This document shows, piece by piece, positions 1 through 5,623 of a stretch of DNA of 15,081 nt (position 1 is its first letter; each line of letters starts with the position of its first letter). The position numbers were made by a program, and so were the translations under genes. This DNA comes from Candidatus Kaiserbacteria bacterium (GTDB taxonomy: Bacteria; Patescibacteriota; Minisyncoccia; Phycocordibacterales; UBA12088), in the NCBI GenBank assembly GCA_007116405.1, contig SKIN01000050.1, positions 1 to 15,081 of the forward strand, in the 5' to 3' direction. Below the pieces are notes generated by a model. It was not told the origin of the DNA. It did no database searches and saw nothing but the letters and a program-made list of their open reading frames with translations.

Positions 1-30
1 CTCGAGCAATAGAACCCTCCCCACAAAGGC

Positions 31-70
31 CCTTGACCGTGCGCCCACTCATCATTACAGTGGGTCAAGG
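31..70 (+). other. Irregular stem-loop upstream of the first gene
   Basis: An exact 8-bp inverted repeat (31-38 ccttgacc with 63-70 ggtcaagg) encloses a second 4-bp stem (46-49 with 59-62), leaving an asymmetric bulge at 39-45 and a 9-nt loop. No T-run follows, so it does not look like an intrinsic terminator. It lies 8 nt upstream of the Shine-Dalgarno site of the gene starting at 90, so it may be a 5'-leader structure or an operator. The first 30 bases of the window show nothing recognisable. Confidence 0.35.
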
Positions 71-89
71 AAGCGCACGGAGGTGGGTG

Positions 90-803
90 ATGAGAAGCAC
101 AGCAAACCAGACGGCACGTAACTACCTGCCCGAACAAGTACGCATGCTCATGCGTACGTATAGCAAACTTGAAAAGCTGCAAGAGGAACTGGATGACGTC
201 AGCGAATTGGTAGCACTGGACATCATCGACGGTTGGACGACCGGTGACCGGCTCCTGGACTTCGCGCTCGTCGCGTGCGACGGCATGTATGATCCGGTGG
301 TGGTCAACGTACAGTATCGGCAACTCTACGATGTCGGCTTGCGCAAAGCGGGCCAGCGCATACTTGTAGTGCAGGAGGCAGAGCACTACGACGAGGAGAA
401 CGGCCTCACTGTACTCCGCAACTTGTACCTTGGCACATTGCGCCCCGAAATGGTGGAGTTCGACATCGACACCTTGAGCATGAAGATACCGGTTGCTCCG
501 GGACACCTTGTACTACGTGAGTCACTGCAACAAGGGTACTTCATTAGCGGCTCAGGCGTATCACAGGGTAGGTGGATACACACCGGCCCCTTGCACAACG
601 AGTACTGCACCTACGGTGCCGCTCGCCACGACGAAGAGGTCGCGAACGTTCTTTTGACACCGCTCGACGCCGTGTGCGCTATCTACGTCCACCCGTGGGA
701 CATTGAAAAGCTCTCACGCGAGCATGACATTGATGCTGATTTTCTGAATCAACTCACGGAAGGCTGGATGCGCCTACGCAACTCAACGCGCAAGAGCGCA
801 TGA
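90..803 (+). CDS. Hypothetical soluble protein, 237 aa
   Basis: I do not recognise this protein. The ATG at 90 is chosen because GGAGGT at 79-84 lies 5 nt before it. A TTG start at 33 would add 19 residues but sits inside the upstream stem-loop and would place this Shine-Dalgarno site within the coding region. No signal peptide or membrane segment is visible. The N-terminus (about residues 14-45) is charged and probably helical, with a KLEKLQEELDDV stretch that could form a short coiled coil. The middle is mixed alpha/beta with several acidic patches, and the tail is basic (RNSTRKSA). It has its own strong terminator just downstream and so appears to be the last gene of its unit. It is probably cytoplasmic. 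Real-gene status is well supported by start signal, length and terminator; function is unknown. Confidence 0.8.
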   Translation: MRSTANQTARNYLPEQVRMLMRTYSKLEKLQEELDDVSELVALDIIDGWTTGDRLLDFALVACDGMYDPVVVNVQYRQLYDVGLRKAGQRILVVQEAEHYDEENGLTVLRNLYLGTLRPEMVEFDIDTLSMKIPVAPGHLVLRESLQQGYFISGSGVSQGRWIHTGPLHNEYCTYGAARHDEEVANVLLTPLDAVCAIYVHPWDIEKLSREHDIDADFLNQLTEGWMRLRNSTRKSA

Positions 804-817
804 CACCCACACCCAAG

Positions 818-845
818 ACCCCCTCATACGAGGGGGTTGTTTTTG
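818..845 (+). terminator. Intrinsic terminator after the 237-aa gene
   Basis: The stem CCCCCTC (819-825) pairs exactly with GAGGGGG (830-836) around a 4-nt loop, with A818/T837 extending it. It is followed by a T-rich tail (837-844). It starts 15 nt after the TGA stop at 801-803. Confidence 0.9.
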
Positions 846-860
846 TGGAGAGGTCCGGCG

Positions 861-889
861 TATACAAATGCACGATTTTATGGTATTAT
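861..889 (+). promoter_or_regulatory. Promoter of the peptidoglycan-binding surface protein gene
   Basis: An extended -10 element TGGTATTAT (881-889) has a weak -35 TATACA (861-866) 17 bp upstream. The expected transcript start is near 896. An 8-bp inverted repeat (870-877 gcacgatt, 905-912 aatcgtgc) brackets the -10 element and could be an operator. The second arm can also fold locally into a 5-bp hairpin (900-904 with 909-913) just before the ATG at 920. Confidence 0.6.
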
Positions 890-919
890 GCCAAAATAAC
901 GCACAATCGTGCGCTGCTT

Positions 920-2230
920 ATGAGTATTAAGTCTATTACCATGCACCATCACATTACTCATGCTGAGATACCCAGTGTCACACGCTTCTTGCCGGCACTC
1001 GTCGCAGCTATGACGCTGTTTGCTGCCGCGTTTGCGTACGCACTGCCGGCATCAGCACAGATATCAGACGGCGCCGTCTTCGCGACAGACGCAAACCTCG
1101 TTCGAGGGCTCGCCAATGCCGAGTACGGCTTTGAATTCGAGACTCAAACCGCAGCTACTGCATCAGCCATTACCATTACATTCCCGTCGGGATATGGTAT
1201 CGCATCAGGTACTATAGACACCGAATACATACGTTGTGGTGAAGAGTGTACAGAAAAAGAAGTCATTACCGTGGGCACGGGGACAGTCGATGTCGAGAGC
1301 ATCGTTGGTAGCTCGACCACACGGACGATCACAATAACCCTCGCCGAAGACACCGAGCTTGATGCAGAGGGAGGAGTCACCTTTGTGCTCACACGGGGTA
1401 TCACGAATCCGACTGTGGGTGGATTTACCGGTTTCTTCGGCATCATGACCAATGCGGTAGGCGAGACAGCGCAAACCGACATCCTTGGCGTGGTCATTAC
1501 TCCGAGCCCTGCGACAGGGCCTACGCCCGCAAACGGCGCTAGCAAAGTGGCTACTACTACCTCGCTTACGTGGGGTGGCGGTGAAGGTGCTACATACTAC
1601 GTTGTGTATCTCGCCACAAGATCGGGTCTCAGGGAAGCTCACAAAGTTGGCACCACTACGGCACGCACCTTCACCCCCGAAAAACCGCTGGACGTGAACA
1701 CGAATTACTACTGGCGCATCGATAGCGTAAATCAGTCGGGTGTCACTGAAGGTACCAGATGGGTGTTTCGCACCGGAACAGCCGCGGAACAGCCTGTGAA
1801 GGATGACCCTGTCACACACCCCGAAAGGAGGGTTCCTCCAGGTCTCGCGAAAAAGGGTCCGGTTCTCATCTCTGAACAACGTCTGATGGAACTCATGGAG
1901 CATGTGCGAGGTCTACAAGTTGCGGCCACAAAAGCTCCGCCTCACTCTGCGGTAGGCCGTGCGGCATTCCTACGCGACCTCATGTACGGTGCGGAAGGGG
2001 ATGACGTTCAAGAGCTCCAGCGTTTCCTCAACGAACACGGCTTCGTTGTTTCAGCAACAGGCCCCGGTTCGGTTGGAAACGAGACACGCTACTTTGGTCC
2101 CGCTACGCGGGCGGCGGTACAGCGCTACCAGGAGGCTCATGGCATAACCCCATCTGCAGGATACTTCGGCCCTAAGACACGCGCACACGCTGAAACGAAG
2201 CGAGACAACAAAGACAAGGGTAACGACTAG
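920..2230 (+). CDS. Secreted surface protein with Fn3-like and peptidoglycan-binding domains
   Basis: The predicted protein has 436 residues from ATG 920, or 429 from ATG 941; neither start has a clear Shine-Dalgarno site. The longer open frame back to 800 is rejected because it runs through the preceding terminator and this gene's promoter. A signal peptide spans about residues 20-46, with a hydrophobic core and likely cleavage after ALPASA. Residues 47-195 form a beta-rich Thr-laden domain of unknown type carrying one close cysteine pair (C106, C110). Residues 197-286 resemble a fibronectin type III domain (TNYYWRIDSV and RWVFRTG strands). Residues 346-424 are a PG_binding_1-type domain with the GDDVQELQRFLN helix and two YFGP(A/K)TR signatures. 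It is probably exported and held on the cell wall through the C-terminal domain. No enzymatic motif is visible, so a structural or adhesive role is inferred. Confidence 0.85.
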   Translation: MSIKSITMHHHITHAEIPSVTRFLPALVAAMTLFAAAFAYALPASAQISDGAVFATDANLVRGLANAEYGFEFETQTAATASAITITFPSGYGIASGTIDTEYIRCGEECTEKEVITVGTGTVDVESIVGSSTTRTITITLAEDTELDAEGGVTFVLTRGITNPTVGGFTGFFGIMTNAVGETAQTDILGVVITPSPATGPTPANGASKVATTTSLTWGGGEGATYYVVYLATRSGLREAHKVGTTTARTFTPEKPLDVNTNYYWRIDSVNQSGVTEGTRWVFRTGTAAEQPVKDDPVTHPERRVPPGLAKKGPVLISEQRLMELMEHVRGLQVAATKAPPHSAVGRAAFLRDLMYGAEGDDVQELQRFLNEHGFVVSATGPGSVGNETRYFGPATRAAVQRYQEAHGITPSAGYFGPKTRAHAETKRDNKDKGND

Positions 2231-2258
2231 TCGTGCCCCTCTGCACGCACAACACACG

Positions 2259-2287
2259 ACCCGCCATCTCGGCGGGTTGTTGTTTAT
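2259..2287. terminator. Convergent terminator between the surface protein and dehydrogenase genes
   Basis: ACCCGCC (2259-2265) pairs with GGCGGGT (2271-2277) around a 5-nt loop, followed by TGTTGTTTA on the plus strand. The minus-strand stop (2286-2284) lies just outside the stem, so the same hairpin probably ends that transcript too. The minus-strand T-run is weaker. Confidence 0.8.
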
Positions 2288-3276
2288 ACAATGTTCTCTG
2301 GAGTCCCTTGAGCCAATGCCTGCACATTTGTCACGGTCGTGGCGAGAATCCGTTCACGTGCCTCACGAGTGTTGAAGGCATTGTGCGGCATGATGAGTAC
2401 ATTTGGATGGTCGATGAGGTATTGATTTGCAAGCAGGGTCTGTAGTACGAGTGCATCGGGGTCTTCACTCGTGAGCACGTCCGTACGCTGCGTCATAAGT
2501 GACTCCTCCTCCACGACATCGAGGCCCGCACCGGCCAGTGTACCGTCCTCGAGCATGGCAATAAGTGCGCGAGTCTGCACCAGGCCACCGCGAGCGGTGT
2601 TGATGAGGTACGTACCTCTGCGCACCAGGTGCTTGTTGTGCATACCTATCATATGGTGCGTGTGCTCGTTGTACGGTGCATGCAGTGAAATGACATCAGA
2701 TTGGGTCAGCAGGTCGTCAAAGGTGACGTACATAAAACCGATCTCCGCCTCGAGATGCTTACGTTCGACAACATCGTACGCGATGGCTTCCATGCCAAAG
2801 CCTCGAGCGATGCGCAAAGCGCGCTCTCCGGTATGTCCGGTGCCCACGACACCTACCTTTTTGCCGCACAGGTCAAAGCCGTCCAGGCCATCGGTGGTAA
2901 AAAGGCCATCGATGCGGATGCGTCTGTCGGTCTCGCAGATACGGCGGGAGAGGGCAAGCAGCATGGCAAAGGCATACTCGGCGATAGTGTTCTCGCCATA
3001 GCCGGGAACGTTTGAAACGATGACTCCCCGGCGCTGCGCCTCCGCCACATCGATGTGGTCGTAGCCGGTCGAGCGGGTCACAACGCCACGCAATGCGGGA
3101 AAGTGCTCAAGCTCCGCTACTTGCACTGGGGTCTTGGCAAAGATGCACAAGCACTCGACCGTGTGTGGCTCGGGCACGTCGAGAAGGCGGTCGGTGAACA
3201 CCAGGTCATGACCGGAGAGGTGCTCCGTGAGGTATGCTTTTTCAGTATCATCTTTAGTGCAAAGTGCGATGCGCAT
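2284..3276 (-). CDS. D-isomer-specific 2-hydroxyacid dehydrogenase (D-lactate dehydrogenase-like)
   Basis: The predicted enzyme (330 aa from ATG 3276) reduces a 2-keto acid to a D-2-hydroxy acid with NADH, for example pyruvate to D-lactate, in the cytoplasm. Residues 1-98 and the C-terminal end form the catalytic domain. The Rossmann domain begins with GTGHTG (145-150) and ends its second strand in D168, which suggests NAD rather than NADP. The family catalytic triad is present: R229 in NTARGG, E256 in DVVEEE and H298 in MPHNAF. Length is normal for the family. A GTG at 3297 would add seven residues, but these overlap the -10 box, so ATG 3276 is preferred. In a fermentative reduced-genome bacterium such an enzyme would regenerate NAD+. 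D-lactate is the likeliest product, but related hydroxyacids cannot be excluded. Confidence 0.9.
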   Translation of the reverse strand: MRIALCTKDDTEKAYLTEHLSGHDLVFTDRLLDVPEPHTVECLCIFAKTPVQVAELEHFPALRGVVTRSTGYDHIDVAEAQRRGVIVSNVPGYGENTIAEYAFAMLLALSRRICETDRRIRIDGLFTTDGLDGFDLCGKKVGVVGTGHTGERALRIARGFGMEAIAYDVVERKHLEAEIGFMYVTFDDLLTQSDVISLHAPYNEHTHHMIGMHNKHLVRRGTYLINTARGGLVQTRALIAMLEDGTLAGAGLDVVEEESLMTQRTDVLTSEDPDALVLQTLLANQYLIDHPNVLIMPHNAFNTREARERILATTVTNVQALAQGTPENIV

Positions 3277-3285
3277 GTGCCCATT

Positions 3286-3291
3286 AGTATA
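3286..3291 (-). promoter_or_regulatory. Candidate -10 box of the dehydrogenase gene
   Basis: TATACT on the minus strand lies 9 nt upstream of ATG 3276, so the 5' leader would be only about 3 nt. No -35 match is visible at 16-18 bp. The very short leader suggests leaderless-type initiation. Confidence 0.4.
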
Positions 3292-3305
3292 CAGCACCCC
3301 TACCC

Positions 3306-3334
3306 ATGACCGGGAAGTGGAGAACGTGTATACT
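3306..3334 (+). promoter_or_regulatory. Promoter of the acidic coiled-coil protein gene
   Basis: ATGACC (3306-3311), 17-bp spacer, TATACT (3329-3334). Transcription should start near 3341. The leader carries AAGGA (3364-3368), 9 nt before ATG 3378. A short inverted repeat (3327-3332 tgtata, 3343-3348 tataca) spans the start region and could bind a regulator. Confidence 0.5.
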
Positions 3335-3377
3335 GGTATGCATATACAGCATCTTATTGGCCTAAGGATAAAACACT

Positions 3378-3824
3378 ATGAGCAAAGAGGAGGCGTGGAA
3401 TAATTTTGTACCAAAGACGGAGGACGAGGCTACAGAGGGTAGCGAGCGCAACGAACCGCTTGACCCGAACGACATGTCAGCCTCAGCGGGGAAAGCTGAG
3501 GAACAGGTATGGCGAGATGGAGCTGTACGCGTGGTGGAAGGCGGGGAAGGAGGTAAGGCGGACATCTTCACCACCATGCCAAAGACAGGACCGAGCGGCG
3601 AGATAGCCGGCCCGGGTGCGTATGAGATAGAAAAGCGGGGTGACCATGGTGGTTACATCGAACCGGATGAAGAGCTGAGCAGAGCGGTCGAGGATGATGC
3701 ACTGCGGAAATCTGAACTTGAATATCTGAAGAGTGAGTACCAGCGAGCGGTCGAGGATGATGATATGGCTAAGCGTATAGAGCTGCGAAAAAAGATAGAA
3801 GGACTGGAAGCAAAGGAACAGTAA
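3378..3824 (+). CDS. Small acidic hypothetical protein with a C-terminal coiled coil, 148 aa
   Basis: I do not recognise the family. The start at 3378 is supported by AAGGA at 3364-3368. Residues 1-60 are very acidic, polar and probably disordered. Residues 61-95 are rich in Gly, Pro and Tyr. Residues 96-148 form a highly charged helix with heptad character, probably a coiled coil. Within it RAVEDD occurs twice (102-107 and 123-128), exactly 21 residues or three heptads apart. At the DNA level this is an exact 18-bp repeat (3682-3699 and 3745-3762), pointing to internal duplication. No signal peptide or membrane segment is seen, so it is probably cytoplasmic. It is a single-gene unit with its own promoter and terminator. 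Confidence 0.8.
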   Translation: MSKEEAWNNFVPKTEDEATEGSERNEPLDPNDMSASAGKAEEQVWRDGAVRVVEGGEGGKADIFTTMPKTGPSGEIAGPGAYEIEKRGDHGGYIEPDEELSRAVEDDALRKSELEYLKSEYQRAVEDDDMAKRIELRKKIEGLEAKEQ

Positions 3825-3845
3825 TAGCACCTGCACAGAACACCG

Positions 3846-3874
3846 GAACGGCCATAGATATGGCCGTTCTTTTG
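3846..3874 (+). terminator. Intrinsic terminator after the acidic coiled-coil gene
   Basis: GAACGGCCA (3846-3854) pairs exactly with TGGCCGTTC (3861-3869), extended by T3855/A3860 over a 4-nt loop, and is followed by TTTT (3870-3873). Confidence 0.9.
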
Positions 3875-3886
3875 TGCATCGCTTGA

Positions 3887-3915
3887 TTGCTTATTCTGCT
3901 ATTTCGTGGTATAAT
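3887..3915 (+). promoter_or_regulatory. Promoter of the Fn3-repeat protein gene, probably leaderless
   Basis: TTGCTT (3887-3892), 17-bp spacer, then a consensus extended -10 TGGTATAAT (3907-3915). Only 6 nt separate it from ATG 3922, so transcription should begin at or next to the A of the start codon, with no room for a Shine-Dalgarno site. Confidence 0.75.
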
Positions 3916-3921
3916 ATCCTT

Positions 3922-5178
3922 ATGAACCACACCTCATCTCTTCTTGGTTTCGCACGCGCGCATCTCATACTCGGTGTTGTGGTTGCTCTTGTACTTCTGA
4001 CAGCACTGCCGCCGACCCCTGCGCAGGCAAACTACGTCATACATGACCGACACTTTGCAACGCAAGAAGAAGCGGTGGCATATCTTAGAGCGTATTTGCG
4101 TGTCTGGCGAGAACTCCACGGCATCACTGACCCAACTCCGGGTCCTGTCACACCTCCTGCAACGCGTCCGGAATACGCAGGCGTACGTGTGACCACGCAA
4201 CCCGCCCGTGACGTTACTCACACCAGTGCACTCCTCCAGGGCACCTTCGCATTTGATGACTCGCGTGACGCGCACTTTTGGTTTGAGTACGGTACGTCAT
4301 CACTCCTTATTCAACACCACACAGCAGTGGTCCCTAGGAGTGCGTCTGACCGCAGTACGCGTATCGAACGATGGGCAACCGGTCTTTCACATAACACCGT
4401 GTACTACTACCGGTTTGTTGGCAAGGATGATCAGGGGCGCATTGTCCGTGGAGCACTGCAAAGTTTCCGTACTCCAATAGACTATAGTATTGACCCTGCT
4501 ACGGTACGTGTACAGACACTCGCCGCAGGACACATCGGCACACACCACGCGATTCTTCGTGGCACTGTCGATCTGCGTGGAGAAGAACGTGCTTGGGTTT
4601 GGTTCGAGTATGGCGAAACAGCAGATGATCTGTATCGTACCGTTCCTGCGGTGCTCTGGACACCTGACGACGGTTCGTCCTTGGAGCGTACGCTACGCGG
4701 ACTGGAGCCGCAAACGAGGTACCACTACCGGATCCTCACACAGGATATGCAAGGGAGGCGGGCGTTTGGACGGGTGCAGTCATTTACCACGCACCGATTC
4801 ATTGAAGGTGAGCGTCCCCGAATTACTGTCGACCGTGCAACGAACATCGGTTCCCATGAGGCGACGCTTTCCGGGGCGGTAGACATGAGAGACCATCGGG
4901 GTGGTGAGGTCTTCTTGGTGTACGGTACGCGCCGTGACTTCATTACGGAAATACCAAGTAGGTACAGTCGCTATACCCACATACGCGAATCAGGAGACTC
5001 ACTGCAAAAGGTTCTTCTTTCGGGAAATCTAAGCAGGTTTGGAGCCTTTGAAGAAATGGTGTACGGGCTGGAACGTGATATGACCTACTACTACACCATT
5101 GGTGTCGCGTACGACGATCACAAGGATGGACGGGCAATACTCATCGGTTCAATACAGACCTTTAAGACGTCACGTTGA
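3922..5178 (+). CDS. Secreted protein with three Fn3-like repeats
   Basis: The predicted protein has 418 residues. The start at 3922 follows a signal peptide pattern: charged N-terminus, hydrophobic core at about residues 15-30 and cleavage near PAQA. The frame upstream to 3874 would run through the promoter. Residues 42-70 form a helical segment (ATQEEAVAYLRAYLRVW), followed by a Pro/Thr linker. Three beta-sandwich repeats follow at about 87-184, 195-289 and 299-416. Each has the pattern A.L.G...D, a W/F-F/L-x-Y-G strand, GL(E/S)..T.YYYR and QSF.T, which resembles fibronectin type III folds in exported bacterial proteins. No C-terminal anchor or sorting signal is seen. The next gene encodes a small membrane protein 46 nt downstream, so a joint role at the cell surface is possible. 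Export is well supported; adhesion is inferred. Confidence 0.85.
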   Translation: MNHTSSLLGFARAHLILGVVVALVLLTALPPTPAQANYVIHDRHFATQEEAVAYLRAYLRVWRELHGITDPTPGPVTPPATRPEYAGVRVTTQPARDVTHTSALLQGTFAFDDSRDAHFWFEYGTSSLLIQHHTAVVPRSASDRSTRIERWATGLSHNTVYYYRFVGKDDQGRIVRGALQSFRTPIDYSIDPATVRVQTLAAGHIGTHHAILRGTVDLRGEERAWVWFEYGETADDLYRTVPAVLWTPDDGSSLERTLRGLEPQTRYHYRILTQDMQGRRAFGRVQSFTTHRFIEGERPRITVDRATNIGSHEATLSGAVDMRDHRGGEVFLVYGTRRDFITEIPSRYSRYTHIRESGDSLQKVLLSGNLSRFGAFEEMVYGLERDMTYYYTIGVAYDDHKDGRAILIGSIQTFKTSR

Positions 5179-5203
5179 TGTTGTGGCGATGCGCTGGTAT
5201 AGT
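5175..5203 (+). promoter_or_regulatory. Promoter of the VirB2-like gene
   Basis: TTGATG (5175-5180, overlapping the stop codon of the upstream gene), 17-bp spacer, extended -10 TGGTATAGT (5195-5203). Expected start near 5210, giving a leader of about 15 nt without a clear Shine-Dalgarno site. Confidence 0.6.
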
Positions 5204-5224
5204 GCATACCTTAGACGATATAGC

Positions 5225-5581
5225 ATGAAAAAAGCAGGCATTATTTCTCTCATAGCAGTGTCCACCGCACCTTTGTCAGTGGCAGCAAGTGCGCCGGATC
5301 TAACGTATTTCGAATCTCTTGTGATGTCCGTCCAAGAGCTTGTTGTCCTGCTTGTCCCGCTTGTCATTGCGCTCGGATTGCTCTTTTTTATATGGGGTCT
5401 TGTGCAGTTCATTCTCGCTTCCGGGAGTGAAGAGGCGGTGGAGGTGGGGAAGCGCAGAATGGTCTGGGGGGTTATTACCCTTTTCGTTATTGTAGCCGTA
5501 TGGGGACTTGTGGGTCTCCTTAGTCAACTCACCGGCATCGAGCTGGGTATGGAGGTCTCACTACCCGAACTGCCGTTCTAG
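5225..5581 (+). CDS. Small two-helix membrane protein, VirB2/TrbC pilin-like
   Basis: The predicted protein has 118 residues. ATG 5225 is chosen because it begins a typical signal peptide (MKKAG, hydrophobic core, cleavage near VAASA). The mature part holds two membrane helices at about residues 36-62 (ending LVQFILASG) and 74-100. A short polar loop, GSEEAVEVGKRRMVWG, links them, and a short tail follows. This arrangement, including the loop that leads into a WG motif, matches small proteins often called TrbC/VirB2-family pilins in Parcubacteria. In type IV secretion systems such proteins form the pilus; here no VirB4, VirD4 or other secretion gene is present, so the assignment rests on topology. 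It could equally be a small membrane scaffold. It follows the Fn3-repeat gene closely but has its own promoter. Confidence 0.7.
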   Translation: MKKAGIISLIAVSTAPLSVAASAPDLTYFESLVMSVQELVVLLVPLVIALGLLFFIWGLVQFILASGSEEAVEVGKRRMVWGVITLFVIVAVWGLVGLLSQLTGIELGMEVSLPELPF

Positions 5582-5588
5582 CGCCTAC

Positions 5589-5617
5589 TTGGTAACCATG
5601 CGGGAAGCGTGTACCAT
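5589..5617 (+). promoter_or_regulatory. Promoter of dnaG, probably leaderless
   Basis: TTGGTA (5589-5594), 17-bp spacer, TACCAT (5612-5617), then 6 nt to ATG 5624, the same spacing as at 3922 and 8912. The 10-mer gtaccatagg (5611-5620) recurs just upstream of uppP. Confidence 0.5.
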
Positions 5618-5623
5618 AGGTGC

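Noticed and set aside
801..803. Possible UGA-recoded genetic code (as in Gracilibacteria or Absconditabacteria)
   Set aside because: TGA ends the genes at 803 and 5178; the first is followed at once by a terminator, and the other genes end in TAA or TAG without in-frame TGA.
800..919. N-terminal extension of the surface protein back to 800
   Set aside because: The extension would translate the terminator and promoter, and it would place the signal peptide more than 60 residues from the N-terminus.
1205..1903. 232-aa minus-strand open frame within the surface-protein gene
   Set aside because: Antisense shadow of a gene with a signal peptide, an Fn3-like domain and a PG-binding domain; no ribosome site or recognisable domain.
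3682..3762. Repeat units that might suggest a CRISPR or tandem array
   Set aside because: Only two 18-bp copies, in frame within a coding gene; no regularly spaced series exists anywhere in the window.
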